DNA of 64,000 nt. Origin: CBDAQA01 sp965198865. Its GTDB lineage: Bacteria; Planctomycetota; Phycisphaerae; Tepidisphaerales; Tepidisphaeraceae. Positions 33,781-42,511 of this stretch are shown piece by piece (within the stretch, counting starts at the first letter, position 1; each line of letters begins with the position of its first letter). Both the position numbers and the translations under genes were made by a program. The notes beneath the pieces are model-generated. The model saw only the letters and a program-made list of their open reading frames with translations. It was not told where the DNA came from and did no database searches. The stretch lies in assembly GCA_965198865.1 (NCBI GenBank), contig CBDAQA010000009.1:335082-399081 (forward strand). Reading direction: 5' to 3'.

Positions 33781-35412
33781 ATGAACGACCCGACACGCGA
33801 TCAACATCGGCCGACCGTCCGCTCCGGCTTGCGTGCGATCCTCGCCGCCTGCGCGCTGCCCGCCGCTCTTCTCGGACCGGCCGCGGTTTCCCGGGCCGAG
33901 TCGCCCGCGTCGACCGATTCCGCAGTGGCCCGCTTGGAGGCGGCCGCCCAGCGCCTCGAGGCGGCGGCCGACCGGTTGCAAACTGCCAAGGGGGACTCGA
34001 CGTCCGTCACGTCCGAGCTCAAGCCCCCGTTCCCCCCGGCGACGCCGTGGGCGGTCGTGCGGGTCAGCCAGAAGGTGGGCGCGGCCGTCGTGCGGATCGA
34101 CGTGGCGCAGGAGATCTACGTCCAGGGCAAGCGGACGCTCCGACGCGGGATCGGGTCCGGCGTCATCATCGACGACGAGGGGCACGTCCTGACCAACTTC
34201 CATGTGGCCGGGCGATCGGCCGAGCTGTACGTCACGCTGTCCAGCAAGGAGCGGATCGGCGCGAAGCTGGTCGGCGACGACCACTGGACCGACCTGGCCG
34301 TGGTCCAGATGAACATGGACGAGATCAAGAAGAAGGGCGTCACCTTCAGCCACGCGGAGCTGGGCGACAGCAAGCCGTTGATCACCGGGCAGGACGTGAT
34401 GGCGATCGGCACGCCGTTCGGGCTGAACCGCACGACCACGCTTGGCCAGATCAGCAACAACGACCGCACGTTCTACCCCGAGCGGATGACGATCGACATG
34501 ACCCGCGAGGAGGACCTGGAGACCGGCGACTTCTCCAACTGGCTGCAGATGGACACGCCGATCAACCCCGGCAACAGCGGCGGGCCGCTGGTCGACCTCA
34601 ACGGCGCGGTCGTCGGCATCAACACGCGCGGCGGCGGGCAGAACCTGAACTTCGCCATCCCCATCGACACCGCCAAGCCGGTGATCGCCGCCATCCTCAA
34701 GAGCGCCACGCCCGACAAGAAGGGCCGGGTCGACCGCAGCGACCTGGGCATCGACTTCAAGCCGCTGCAGGACCTGGAGAGCTTCTACAACATCGACATC
34801 GACCGGGGCGTGCTGGTGAACAGCGTCGACCCGCTGGGTGCCGCAGCCAAGGCCGGGCTGAAGAGCCAGGACATCCTGATGTCGGTCAACGGCCACGCGA
34901 CGAACTGCCGGTTCCCCGAGGAGATCGCGCCGGTCCGGCTGATGATCGCCGAGATGCCGATCGGCTCGACCGCCGACCTGGAGATCCGCCGGGGCAAGCA
35001 GTCGATGCACATGTCGGCCAAGACCCTGCGGCTGCAGAGCGTGTTCGGCCAGCAGAAGGAGCTGAAGGTGTGGGGCATGTCGGTCCGCGAGGTCACCCGC
35101 GCCTACGCCAGCGATGCCCAGCTGGACGACGACAGCGGCGTGGCCATCCAAACCCTGACCGACGGCCACCCCGCCGCCGAGGCCGACCTGCAGCGCGAGG
35201 ACGTGATCCACAGCATGGACGGCAAGCCCGTGCCCGACCTGGACGAGTTCCTCCGGCTCTACAAGCAGTCGGTCGCCCGGCACGCGGCCAAGGTGGGGCT
35301 CGACCTCCACCGCGGCCACGCCGACCTGTTCAAGGTCATGACCGTCACCTACGACGCCGCCGACGACGAGAAGGCCGACGGCACCGCGCCGACCACGCAG
35401 ACCGCGAACTGA
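33781..35412 (+). CDS. Exported HtrA/DegP-like serine protease with PDZ domains
   Basis: A 543-residue protease with a signal peptide (AILAACALPAALLGPAAVSRA) and an Ala/Glu-rich coiled coil at about residues 48-75 (VARLEAAAQRLEAAADRLQT). The trypsin-like domain has an intact triad: H141 (TNFHVAG), D171 (WTDLAVV) and S266 (NPGNSGGP). Two PDZ-like domains follow (about residues 320-420 and 430-520), for example VDPLGAAAKAGLKSQDIL. Such enzymes degrade or refold damaged envelope proteins. Start ATG at 33781. It is followed after 65 bases by a degenerate paralogue. Confidence 0.9.
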   Translation: MNDPTRDQHRPTVRSGLRAILAACALPAALLGPAAVSRAESPASTDSAVARLEAAAQRLEAAADRLQTAKGDSTSVTSELKPPFPPATPWAVVRVSQKVGAAVVRIDVAQEIYVQGKRTLRRGIGSGVIIDDEGHVLTNFHVAGRSAELYVTLSSKERIGAKLVGDDHWTDLAVVQMNMDEIKKKGVTFSHAELGDSKPLITGQDVMAIGTPFGLNRTTTLGQISNNDRTFYPERMTIDMTREEDLETGDFSNWLQMDTPINPGNSGGPLVDLNGAVVGINTRGGGQNLNFAIPIDTAKPVIAAILKSATPDKKGRVDRSDLGIDFKPLQDLESFYNIDIDRGVLVNSVDPLGAAAKAGLKSQDILMSVNGHATNCRFPEEIAPVRLMIAEMPIGSTADLEIRRGKQSMHMSAKTLRLQSVFGQQKELKVWGMSVREVTRAYASDAQLDDDSGVAIQTLTDGHPAAEADLQREDVIHSMDGKPVPDLDEFLRLYKQSVARHAAKVGLDLHRGHADLFKVMTVTYDAADDEKADGTAPTTQTAN

Positions 35413-35477
35413 CATCCGACAATAGAGCCGCCGATGTCATCGGCGGCCTTCCATCGAACCGCCGACCCTGGAGACGC

Positions 35478-36986
35478 ATGTCCCGCCGAGGCTCCGCCCT
35501 GTTTCTGACGCTCGCCGCCGCCCTCGCCACCACCGGCGCCACGACCGCCCCGACCACCGCGCCCGCCACGACGCGGGCGGCCAAGGCGATCCCGCCGCTG
35601 CCCCCGGCCGCGCCGGTCGTGCCGGCCGGGCCGAACTTCGCCCAGCGGCTGTACGACGCGGTGACGCCGTCGCTGGTCGCCGTCCAGTACACGTTCACCG
35701 GCGAGGTGCAGCAGGGCGACGTGATCGTGGCCGGCATCGTCGTCGACGACCACGGCCTGGTCATGTTCCCGCTGGCCGCCGTCAACGACCAGATGCCCGA
35801 CGAGCAGCTGCGCAAGTTCAAGGTGATCGTCCCGCGGCAGGACACCGACAACGAGGAGCTGGACGCCACCTTCGAGGGGCGCGACGAGCGCGCCCAGATG
35901 GCGTTCGTCCGCGTGAGGCCGGCCAAGGCGTCCACCAGGCCGGCGACGCGTCGCACCTGGGTGCCCGTCCACTTCGCCCAGCGGTCGCCCGCCATCGGTG
36001 ACGCGATCTACTCGGTCGGCGTACTGCCGCGCAGCGGCGGGTACCACTCGGTCTTCACGCAGTCGGTCCTGTCGGCCTACCTGCGCGGCCCGATCAAGCA
36101 GGTGCAGGTCGCCGGCGGCGGGCTGGCCGGCTTCGGCAGCCCGGTCTTCGACGCCACCGGCACCGCCATCGGCATCGTCGGCTACGAGCCGCCCGCCTCC
36201 ATCGTGCTGGACGACAAGAACCCCCAGCAGCACCTGCTCGGCAGCCTCGCCACGAACCGCTACTTCGTGCCGACCGAGGAGTTCTCGATCGGCCTGGTCG
36301 ACACGCCGACCGCCGAACGCCCGGTGGTGCTGTCCTACACCGGCCTGCCCGAGCTGAGCGGGTTGAAGAAGGAGGAGGCGGCGTACCTGGGCCTCGAGGG
36401 TCAGCCCGCCGTGCAGGTGGGCGACGTCCTTGACGACAGCCCCGCCGCCCGGGCCGGCATGAAGCGGCGCGACATCATCGTGAAGGTCAATGGCAAGCCC
36501 CTCGGCCGCGGCGACGTGCCGGAGGAGCTGCCGCTGATCCTCCGCCACCAGTTGGCCCAGTTCCCGCCGGGCACCACGGTCACGTTCGGCGTGCTCCGCG
36601 GGGGCCCCGACCAGCCGCTGATCAACATCCCCATCACCCTCGGCACCCGCCCCGACCCCGCCAACCGCGCCAAGCGGTTCTGGACCGACGAGATCGGCTT
36701 CGGCGTCCGCGAGCCCGTGCTGCTGGACCGCTACGCCCGCCACCTCAAGCCCGCCGACGCAGGCGGCGTCGTCGTCACCGTCCTCAAGCCCGAGTCGACC
36801 GCCCAGGCGGCCGGCCTCCAGCCCGAGGACCTCATCGTCCAGGTCAACGGGCAGCCCTCGCCCACGCTGGACGCCTTCAAGGCCGCCTACGGCGACTTCC
36901 GAAAGGCACACGCCCATGACGCGATCGTCATGGTCGTCAAGCGAGAGGGCCGCGAGCAGACGATCCGCATCGAGCCGCCGCAGTGA
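35478..36986 (+). CDS. HtrA-like pseudoprotease with two PDZ domains
   Basis: A 502-residue exported protein (signal peptide SALFLTLAAALATTGAT, then a Thr/Ala/Pro linker). It has the fold order of the upstream protease. The histidine region reads LVMFPLAAVND with no His, and the serine region reads LAGFGSPVFDATG in place of GNSGGP, so the catalytic residues are lost. The PDZ domains are well kept: VLDDSPAARAGMKRRDIIV and LKPESTAQAAGLQPEDLIV. It probably binds substrates or regulates the active paralogue; that is inference. Start ATG at 35478, with GGAG upstream, and the same direction as the protease gene. Confidence 0.8.
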   Translation: MSRRGSALFLTLAAALATTGATTAPTTAPATTRAAKAIPPLPPAAPVVPAGPNFAQRLYDAVTPSLVAVQYTFTGEVQQGDVIVAGIVVDDHGLVMFPLAAVNDQMPDEQLRKFKVIVPRQDTDNEELDATFEGRDERAQMAFVRVRPAKASTRPATRRTWVPVHFAQRSPAIGDAIYSVGVLPRSGGYHSVFTQSVLSAYLRGPIKQVQVAGGGLAGFGSPVFDATGTAIGIVGYEPPASIVLDDKNPQQHLLGSLATNRYFVPTEEFSIGLVDTPTAERPVVLSYTGLPELSGLKKEEAAYLGLEGQPAVQVGDVLDDSPAARAGMKRRDIIVKVNGKPLGRGDVPEELPLILRHQLAQFPPGTTVTFGVLRGGPDQPLINIPITLGTRPDPANRAKRFWTDEIGFGVREPVLLDRYARHLKPADAGGVVVTVLKPESTAQAAGLQPEDLIVQVNGQPSPTLDAFKAAYGDFRKAHAHDAIVMVVKREGREQTIRIEPPQ

Positions 36987-37113
36987 ACGGGCGAGTGAGC
37001 CGCGCCACGACGAACGGCCGCGAATGACGCGAATTGCCAGGAGTCTGGACGCGGCATTCGTGCTCTGCATCGGGTGTCGCACAGGTGAGGCGGAGCAAGA
37101 TGAGCCGCGGATG

Positions 37114-37170
37114 GACGCAGATGCACGCAGATCAAAACCAAGGCGTTTCTGATCTGCGTGCATGTGCGTC
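37114..37170. repeat. Palindrome of CGCAGAT words in an intergenic gap
   Basis: Arms of 21 bases at 37114-37134 and 37150-37170 match with one mismatch (ACGCAGATG / CATCTGCGT-type words), spacer 15. A second, more degraded repetitive stretch (GCGAATGACGCGAATTG) lies at 37021-37037. The gap of 238 bases between the pseudoprotease and the next operon holds nothing else. Confidence 0.8.
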
Positions 37171-37224
37171 AGCCGGCGCCGTGCGCGGTTGACGGTGCCG
37201 GTGGTCCTCAGCACACTCCAGACG

Positions 37225-37881
37225 ATGAAAGTCCGCGCAGCGGTACTGTTCCCAGCCATGGCCCTGACGGCGTCGTGGAGCTGTGCGCCGACCACGCTCA
37301 AGGACGGTCCCATCCGCTTCTCCGCAAGCGACGGCGGGCATGGACCCGCGGGCTTCACGCAGGCGTTGACCGGCGGCGGCGGCCCGGTCTCGTGGGTCGT
37401 CCGCGACGATCCCGGCGCCCCCGGCGGCGGACCGGTCATCGTGCAGGCCAGCACCGACGACACGAGCTATCGCTTCCCCCTCTGCGTCTATGACGGGGCC
37501 GAACTCGCCGACGCGGCCGCCACCGTGGATTTCAAGTCGATCTCCGGCACTGTCGACCAGGCGGCCGGGCTCGTGTTGCGGTACCGGCCGGAAAACTACT
37601 ACGTGGCCCGGGCCAACGCGCTGGAGGACAACGTCAACCTGTTCAAGACGATCAACGGCAACCGGCTCAAGATCGCCGAGGTGCCGGTCAAGGTTTCGCC
37701 GGGCCAGTGGCACACCCTCGGCTTCGCCGCCAAGGGGCCACATCTCACCGTGACGTTCAACGGCAAGACGGTGATCAAGGCGGATGACGCCACGTTCAAG
37801 GATGCTGGCAAGGTCGGCCTCTGGACCAAGGCGGACAGCGTGACAGCTTTCGCCAACCTGAACATCGGCCCCACCCAATGA
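37225..37881 (+). CDS. Exported LamG/DUF1080-like carbohydrate-binding protein
   Basis: A 218-residue protein with a signal sequence (ending ALTASWSCAPT; the cysteine there might be lipidated but the lipobox is not canonical). The mature part follows the concanavalin-like layout: FPLCVYDGAELADAAATVDF, then VDQAAGLVLRYRPENYYVAR and EVPVKVSPGQWHTLG, GKVGLWTKADSVTAFANL. This resembles DUF1080/3-keto-disaccharide-hydrolase domains common in planctomycetes. The start is ATG at 37225. It is the first gene of a five-gene run, its stop overlapping the next gene by ATGA. Confidence 0.65.
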   Translation: MKVRAAVLFPAMALTASWSCAPTTLKDGPIRFSASDGGHGPAGFTQALTGGGGPVSWVVRDDPGAPGGGPVIVQASTDDTSYRFPLCVYDGAELADAAATVDFKSISGTVDQAAGLVLRYRPENYYVARANALEDNVNLFKTINGNRLKIAEVPVKVSPGQWHTLGFAAKGPHLTVTFNGKTVIKADDATFKDAGKVGLWTKADSVTAFANLNIGPTQ

Positions 37882-38735
37882 GGCGCGGTGCCCCATCAGC
37901 ATGGCTCGCGCTGGCCGCTTTGGTCGCCGGCTGCGGCGACTCGACGCCCGCGCCACAGCCGATCGTCGGCAGCGCGTTCGACGCGGGCCTGCTTCAGGCA
38001 CGACGACGGGGATTGCCCGTGGCCGTGCTGGTGTTCGATCCCGGCCGCGGCGATGCCGACCGCGCCGCGCGGACGGCGTTCGAGCTGTCGACGGCCGGCG
38101 CGGTGCCGGTCGAGCTCGATCTCACGTCGTCCCGCAACCGGGCCGATGCAGCCCCGCTGCACGGCCTCGAAGCGCCGACGCTCGTCTGCCTGTCGTCCCA
38201 CGGCGTCATCTGCAGCCGCGACGACCGAGACATCACCGGCGAGCGGGTCCGGCGGCAGATCGCTCAGGCCGCTGGGCAGGGGCCGCAACTGGATGCGGAG
38301 CTCGACCGGCTGTCGGCAGCTGCCGAGGCGCACCCCGACGACGTGACCCCGCGGATGGCGCTCGCTGGTTTCCTGCTGTCGCACCACAACGACCGGGAGG
38401 CGATCCCGCACCTGAGGCGGGTCGCGGCCGACGCCTCGGCCGACGTGGACGTGCGGGTGCGGGCGTGGGTGGCACTGGGGCGTTCGCACCTGTGGATGGT
38501 CGAGCCGGAGAAGGCGCGCCACGCGGCGCAGGCGCTGATGGCCACGCTGGGGCCGCGGTCGGCGGAGGCGATGGCAGGGGGAAATCTGGTGCGCGGCCTG
38601 CAGGACATCAAGGCCAAGCGGTTCGACCGGGCGCGGGACGAGCTCGCCGCCGCCGCCACCGTGGCCCCGGCGTCGGACTATGGCCGGGAGGCGACGGGGC
38701 TGTTGGCGACGTTGCCAACGGTGCCGGGGAGGTGA
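37878..38735 (+). CDS. Lipoprotein with thioredoxin-like and tetratricopeptide-like parts
   Basis: A 285-residue lipoprotein: signal SAWLALAALVAGC with lipobox LVAGC. The first half (AVLVFDPGRGDADRAARTAF, then APTLVCLSSHGV) looks like a thioredoxin fold without CxxC. The second half (residues about 130-280) is helical with repeats such as HPDDVTPRMALAGFLLSHHN, as in tetratricopeptide proteins. ATG overlaps the upstream stop (ATGA), and the gene lies five bases before the iron-type binding protein gene. Its placement suggests an accessory role in the importer; no function is known. Confidence 0.7.
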   Translation: MRRGAPSAWLALAALVAGCGDSTPAPQPIVGSAFDAGLLQARRRGLPVAVLVFDPGRGDADRAARTAFELSTAGAVPVELDLTSSRNRADAAPLHGLEAPTLVCLSSHGVICSRDDRDITGERVRRQIAQAAGQGPQLDAELDRLSAAAEAHPDDVTPRMALAGFLLSHHNDREAIPHLRRVAADASADVDVRVRAWVALGRSHLWMVEPEKARHAAQALMATLGPRSAEAMAGGNLVRGLQDIKAKRFDRARDELAAAATVAPASDYGREATGLLATLPTVPGR

Positions 38736-38740
38736 GCACG

Positions 38741-39793
38741 ATGCGTCGCCTGATCTTGGCCATCCTGCTCGTCGCCTGCGGCTCGGCGGCCGCCCTCGCG
38801 TTCCTGCGCCACGGCCGCTCGCCAGCGGCCGAGCCGCGCACGCTGGTCCTCTACTGCGCCACCGACCGGGAGATCGCCCAGGACCTGATCGACGCGTTCC
38901 AGCGTCACACCGGCGTCCGCGTCGACGCGAAGTTCGACGGCGAGGCGGCCAAGTCGGTCGGGCTGGTCCAGGCGATCCGCCAGGAGAAGCAACGCCCGCA
39001 GTGCGACGTGCTGTGGGGCGGGCAGGCGTTCTTCCAGACGATCCTGGCCAACGACGGGTGCCTGAGGCCGGCGCCGGCCGACCTGACCGCGGCCGAGGGG
39101 ACGGCCCCGCACGATGCCCGGGGCCGGTGGCTCGGCTTCGCCGGCGTATACCGCGTGCTGATCGTGAACACCGACGTGCTGCCCGACCCGGCCGACCGAC
39201 CGCGATCGATCTGGGACCTGACCGACCCCACGTTCAAGGGCCACGTCGGCATCGCCAACCCGCTGTTCGGCGGGATGGCCGCCCACGTCGCGGCGATCTT
39301 CAGCACGCTCGGCGAGCCGGCCGGGCGGCGGTGGCTGCAGGGGCTGAAGGACAACGACTGCGCCCTGTGCGCCGGCATGGCCGACGTGAAGAACCGCGTC
39401 GCATCCGGCGAGCTTTGGTTCGGCATCACCAGCACGGTCGATGCGCACGTCGCCATCGCCGGCGGCAAGCCGGTCGTGGTCGTGTTCCCCGACCAGGAGC
39501 CCGGCGGCCTTGGGGCGATGAACGGCTTCAACGCCGTCTCCATGATTGCCGGCGGACCGCACCCGACCGAGGCGGCGGCGTTCCTGCGGTTCCTCCTGAC
39601 GCCGGACACCGAGCGCGTCCTCTCGACCGGCCCCGGTCAGAACTTCGGCATGCTGCCCGGCAGCGTTGCGGCCGACGTCCGGCCGGCGTGGATCCCGCGC
39701 GGCGTGCGCCAGATGGCCGTCGACTGGACCGCCGCCGTCGCCGCTCACCCGGCGGCGCAGCGGGCGATCAAGGAGATCCTGCTGAACCGATGA
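38741..39793 (+). CDS. Iron(III)-type ABC transporter substrate-binding protein
   Basis: A 350-residue periplasmic binding protein. The signal is MRRLILAILLVACGSAAALA; the cysteine is in a poor lipobox. LYCATDREIAQDLIDAFQRH and DVLWGGQAFFQTI open the fold typical of the FbpA/FutA family. IWDLTDPTFKGHVGIANP and GELWFGITSTVDAHVAI follow. The family binds ferric ion, or related ligands such as thiamine or phosphonate in some members. ATG at 38741 is chosen, though GTG at 38732 would overlap the previous stop. ATGA overlap with the permease gene. Confidence 0.85.
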   Translation: MRRLILAILLVACGSAAALAFLRHGRSPAAEPRTLVLYCATDREIAQDLIDAFQRHTGVRVDAKFDGEAAKSVGLVQAIRQEKQRPQCDVLWGGQAFFQTILANDGCLRPAPADLTAAEGTAPHDARGRWLGFAGVYRVLIVNTDVLPDPADRPRSIWDLTDPTFKGHVGIANPLFGGMAAHVAAIFSTLGEPAGRRWLQGLKDNDCALCAGMADVKNRVASGELWFGITSTVDAHVAIAGGKPVVVVFPDQEPGGLGAMNGFNAVSMIAGGPHPTEAAAFLRFLLTPDTERVLSTGPGQNFGMLPGSVAADVRPAWIPRGVRQMAVDWTAAVAAHPAAQRAIKEILLNR

Positions 39794-41469
39794 GCACCCC
39801 CGCGCGACCGCTGGCCGTGGTGATGGCGTCGGCCCTGGCGGCGGTGGCCGCGGCGATCGTCTATTCACCGCTCGTGGCGGCGGTGGCGGGCGCGGGCTTG
39901 GATCGCCACGTCGCTGTCGACGCGCTGCGCCACGCCGGCCGCCCGCTGGCAGGATCGGCCGGCGCGGCAGCCATCGCCGCCGTTGTGGCCGTGCTGGCCG
40001 GCCTCCCGTTCGCCATCGTGGTGGACCGGGCCGGCGTCGTCGTGCGACGCGCCGCCTGGGGGCTCGCGGCGGCGGCGTTGATCGTCCCGCCCTACATTGT
40101 GGCCGAGTCGGCGATCGTGCTGCTGGGACCAACGGGGAAGGTGTCGCGCGGCTTCGCGCTGCTGGCCGGCTGGGGACCGCCAGCGTCGGATCGGGTGGGG
40201 CGGGCGCGATACGCGGTCCCCGGCTGGGTCTACACCACGCCGGCGGCGGGGCTGCTGGTCGGCGGGTGTTTGTTCCCGATTGTCGCGGTCGCGGTGTCGG
40301 GCGCGAGCCGGCGGATCGACCACCGCGTGTTCGAGGCCGCCCGGCTCATGCGGGGACGCATCGGCGTGGCGAGCGTCGTCGCCCACGCGCTCGTCCCACC
40401 GGCGCTGGGCGCGGGGCTGTTGGCGTTCGCGCTGGCGCTCACGGAGTCGGTGGTGCCGCAACTGCTGCGGGTGCCATCGATGGGCGAGGCGATCTACGAG
40501 CGGATCCAGGAGGGCGACCTGCCGACGGCCGCGGCACTGGGGTTCCCGTTGCTGCCGGCCATCGTGCTGGCCGGCAGCGTGGGGGCGTTCATCCTCGTGC
40601 GGGCGCGGTCGGCCAGCGTGGCCGGGCTCGAAGGGGAGGTGCCGACGTTCGCGGGCGGGCGCGGCGGGCTGGCCGCGAATGCGATTGGCGTGGCGGCGAC
40701 CGCGACCGCCATCGCACCGGCGATCGTGCTGCCGGCCGTGTCGCTGACGTGGCTGGCGCTGTCGGCCGACCGGCCGGCGTCAGCCGGGGGCGAACATCGG
40801 GTACTCCGGGCGTCGGGCTTTGTCGAGGCGTTCCGCGGCGCCTGTGGACTGGCCGGCGGCGATGCGATGCGCACGGCGGTGCTGGCGATCCTCACGGCCA
40901 CCCTGGCGGTCGCGCTGTCGATCGGCATCGTCTGGCCGGCGGTGCGGTCCCGTCGTGCCTGGATGACCGGCGCGCTGGGCGCGGGGCTGGCGGTGCCGGC
41001 CCCCGTCGTCGGGCTGGGCCTGATCACGATCTGGAACCGGGGGGACGGCGCGATCATCTACCAGAGCCCGGCCGTCGTGGTACTGGCGTGGCTGGCGCGG
41101 TTCCTGCCCGTGGCCGTGCTGCTGGTGCAGGTGGCGCTGGTGCGCGTACCGCCGGAAATTCTCGAGGCGGCATCGCTGGCTGGACGGGGGCCGCTGCGCC
41201 GGTTCATGTCAGTCGTGCTGCCCAGCGCCGCTCCCGGGCTGGCGGCGGCGTGGGTGGCGACGTACGTGCTGTGCGCGACGGAGTGCGTCGCCACGTTGCT
41301 GGTCGCCCCGCCCGGGGCTCCGATGCTGGCACCGTCGGTCGTCAACCTGATCCGCCGGGGACAGGACCCGGAGATCGCCGCGGTTCAGATGCTGCTGATG
41401 ATCGTGGTGGCAGCGCCGGTCCTCACCATGGCACTGGTGGCATTGCTTCGCCGATGGGGGTCGCGATGA
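39790..41469 (+). CDS. Iron-type ABC transporter permease, FbpB-like
   Basis: A 559-residue permease with two fused sets of about six helices, the usual layout of FbpB/SfuB. Each half has a coupling loop of the EAA type: EAARLMRGRIG (first) and EAASLAGRGPLRR (second, LEAASLAGRGPLRRF). Start ATG at 39790 overlaps the binding protein stop by ATGA. The end overlaps the ATPase gene by ATGA. Confidence 0.88.
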   Translation: MSTPARPLAVVMASALAAVAAAIVYSPLVAAVAGAGLDRHVAVDALRHAGRPLAGSAGAAAIAAVVAVLAGLPFAIVVDRAGVVVRRAAWGLAAAALIVPPYIVAESAIVLLGPTGKVSRGFALLAGWGPPASDRVGRARYAVPGWVYTTPAAGLLVGGCLFPIVAVAVSGASRRIDHRVFEAARLMRGRIGVASVVAHALVPPALGAGLLAFALALTESVVPQLLRVPSMGEAIYERIQEGDLPTAAALGFPLLPAIVLAGSVGAFILVRARSASVAGLEGEVPTFAGGRGGLAANAIGVAATATAIAPAIVLPAVSLTWLALSADRPASAGGEHRVLRASGFVEAFRGACGLAGGDAMRTAVLAILTATLAVALSIGIVWPAVRSRRAWMTGALGAGLAVPAPVVGLGLITIWNRGDGAIIYQSPAVVVLAWLARFLPVAVLLVQVALVRVPPEILEAASLAGRGPLRRFMSVVLPSAAPGLAAAWVATYVLCATECVATLLVAPPGAPMLAPSVVNLIRRGQDPEIAAVQMLLMIVVAAPVLTMALVALLRRWGSR

Positions 41470-42494
41470 GCGAAGCGCTGGGGTTGACCGGGCTGACGCG
41501 GACCCACGGCGAAACGACCGTGTTGGCCGGCGTCGACCTTTCGCTGGAGCAAGGCGAGCGGCTGGCGGTCGTCGGCTCATCCGGCAGCGGCAAGACGACG
41601 CTCCTGCGGCTGATCGCCGGGCTGGACGTGCCCACCGCGGGCGCGATCCGCCTCGGCGGACGGCTGGTGTCTGGACCGGGTCGGTTGCTCGTCCCCCCAG
41701 AGCACCGCGGCGTGGCGATGGTCTTCCAAGGGCTGGCGTTGTTCCCGCACCTGCGGGCGCTGGATCAAGTGGCGTTCGCGGCGCGCGGTCCAGGCGGGCG
41801 GCAGTCGGCGCAGGGGCTGCTCGATCGGGTCGGGCTGGGGCGCCGAGGTTCGGCACCGCTGGATCAACTGTCGGGTGGGGAGCGACAACGCGTGGCGCTC
41901 GCAAGGGCATTGGCGCAGAAGCCGGCGGTGATCCTGATGGACGAGCCGTTCGCCAGCCTGGACGATCATCGCCGGGCAGAGATGCGCGGGCTGTTGCGCT
42001 CGCTGTTGGATGGGACCGACGTGACGGTCGTGCTGGTGACGCACGCGCGGGACGACGCGCTGGACCTGGCCGATCGCGTGTTGGTGTTGGATCGCGGGCG
42101 ACCGGTCGTGGCGGACACGCTCGAACGGGTGCTTGCCGACCCGCGCCACGCCGCGGCCGTGCGGTGCTTGGGGTTGGGTCAACTGATCGAAGGCGAAGCG
42201 GACGGGAACGGTCACGCGACAACGTTGTTCGGGGCGGTGACGCTGGCGCGACCGGCGGCGGGGCGGGTGACGCTGTTGGTCCGATCGTCGCAGCCGCGGC
42301 TGGCCGACGAGGGGGTTGGAGGAACCGTGGAGTCGGTCGAGGTTCGCCCGCCCGACAGGGCAGATGTGGCGCGGGTCGCGGTCTTGCGTGTGGGAGGCGA
42401 ACGGCTGCGCGTCAATGTGGGTCCGCGAGCCGTTCACGTCGGCCAGGCCGTGTGCGTTCAGATCGAGGGGGCGTGCGTCGAAGTCGAGGAGTAG
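41466..42494 (+). CDS. ABC transporter ATP-binding protein, FbpC-like
   Basis: A 342-residue ATPase: Walker A GSSGSGKTT, Q-loop MVFQGLALFPHLRALDQV, signature LSGGERQR, Walker B VILMDEPFASLD, and the His switch VTHARDDALD. A C-terminal regulatory TOBE domain occupies about residues 240-342. It powers the importer encoded just upstream. Start ATG at 41466 overlaps the permease stop (ATGA). It ends the operon and is convergent with the pseudopilin gene. Confidence 0.93.
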   Translation: MSEALGLTGLTRTHGETTVLAGVDLSLEQGERLAVVGSSGSGKTTLLRLIAGLDVPTAGAIRLGGRLVSGPGRLLVPPEHRGVAMVFQGLALFPHLRALDQVAFAARGPGGRQSAQGLLDRVGLGRRGSAPLDQLSGGERQRVALARALAQKPAVILMDEPFASLDDHRRAEMRGLLRSLLDGTDVTVVLVTHARDDALDLADRVLVLDRGRPVVADTLERVLADPRHAAAVRCLGLGQLIEGEADGNGHATTLFGAVTLARPAAGRVTLLVRSSQPRLADEGVGGTVESVEVRPPDRADVARVAVLRVGGERLRVNVGPRAVHVGQAVCVQIEGACVEVEE

Positions 42495-42511
42495 CGGTTG
42501 GGCGACGGCCG

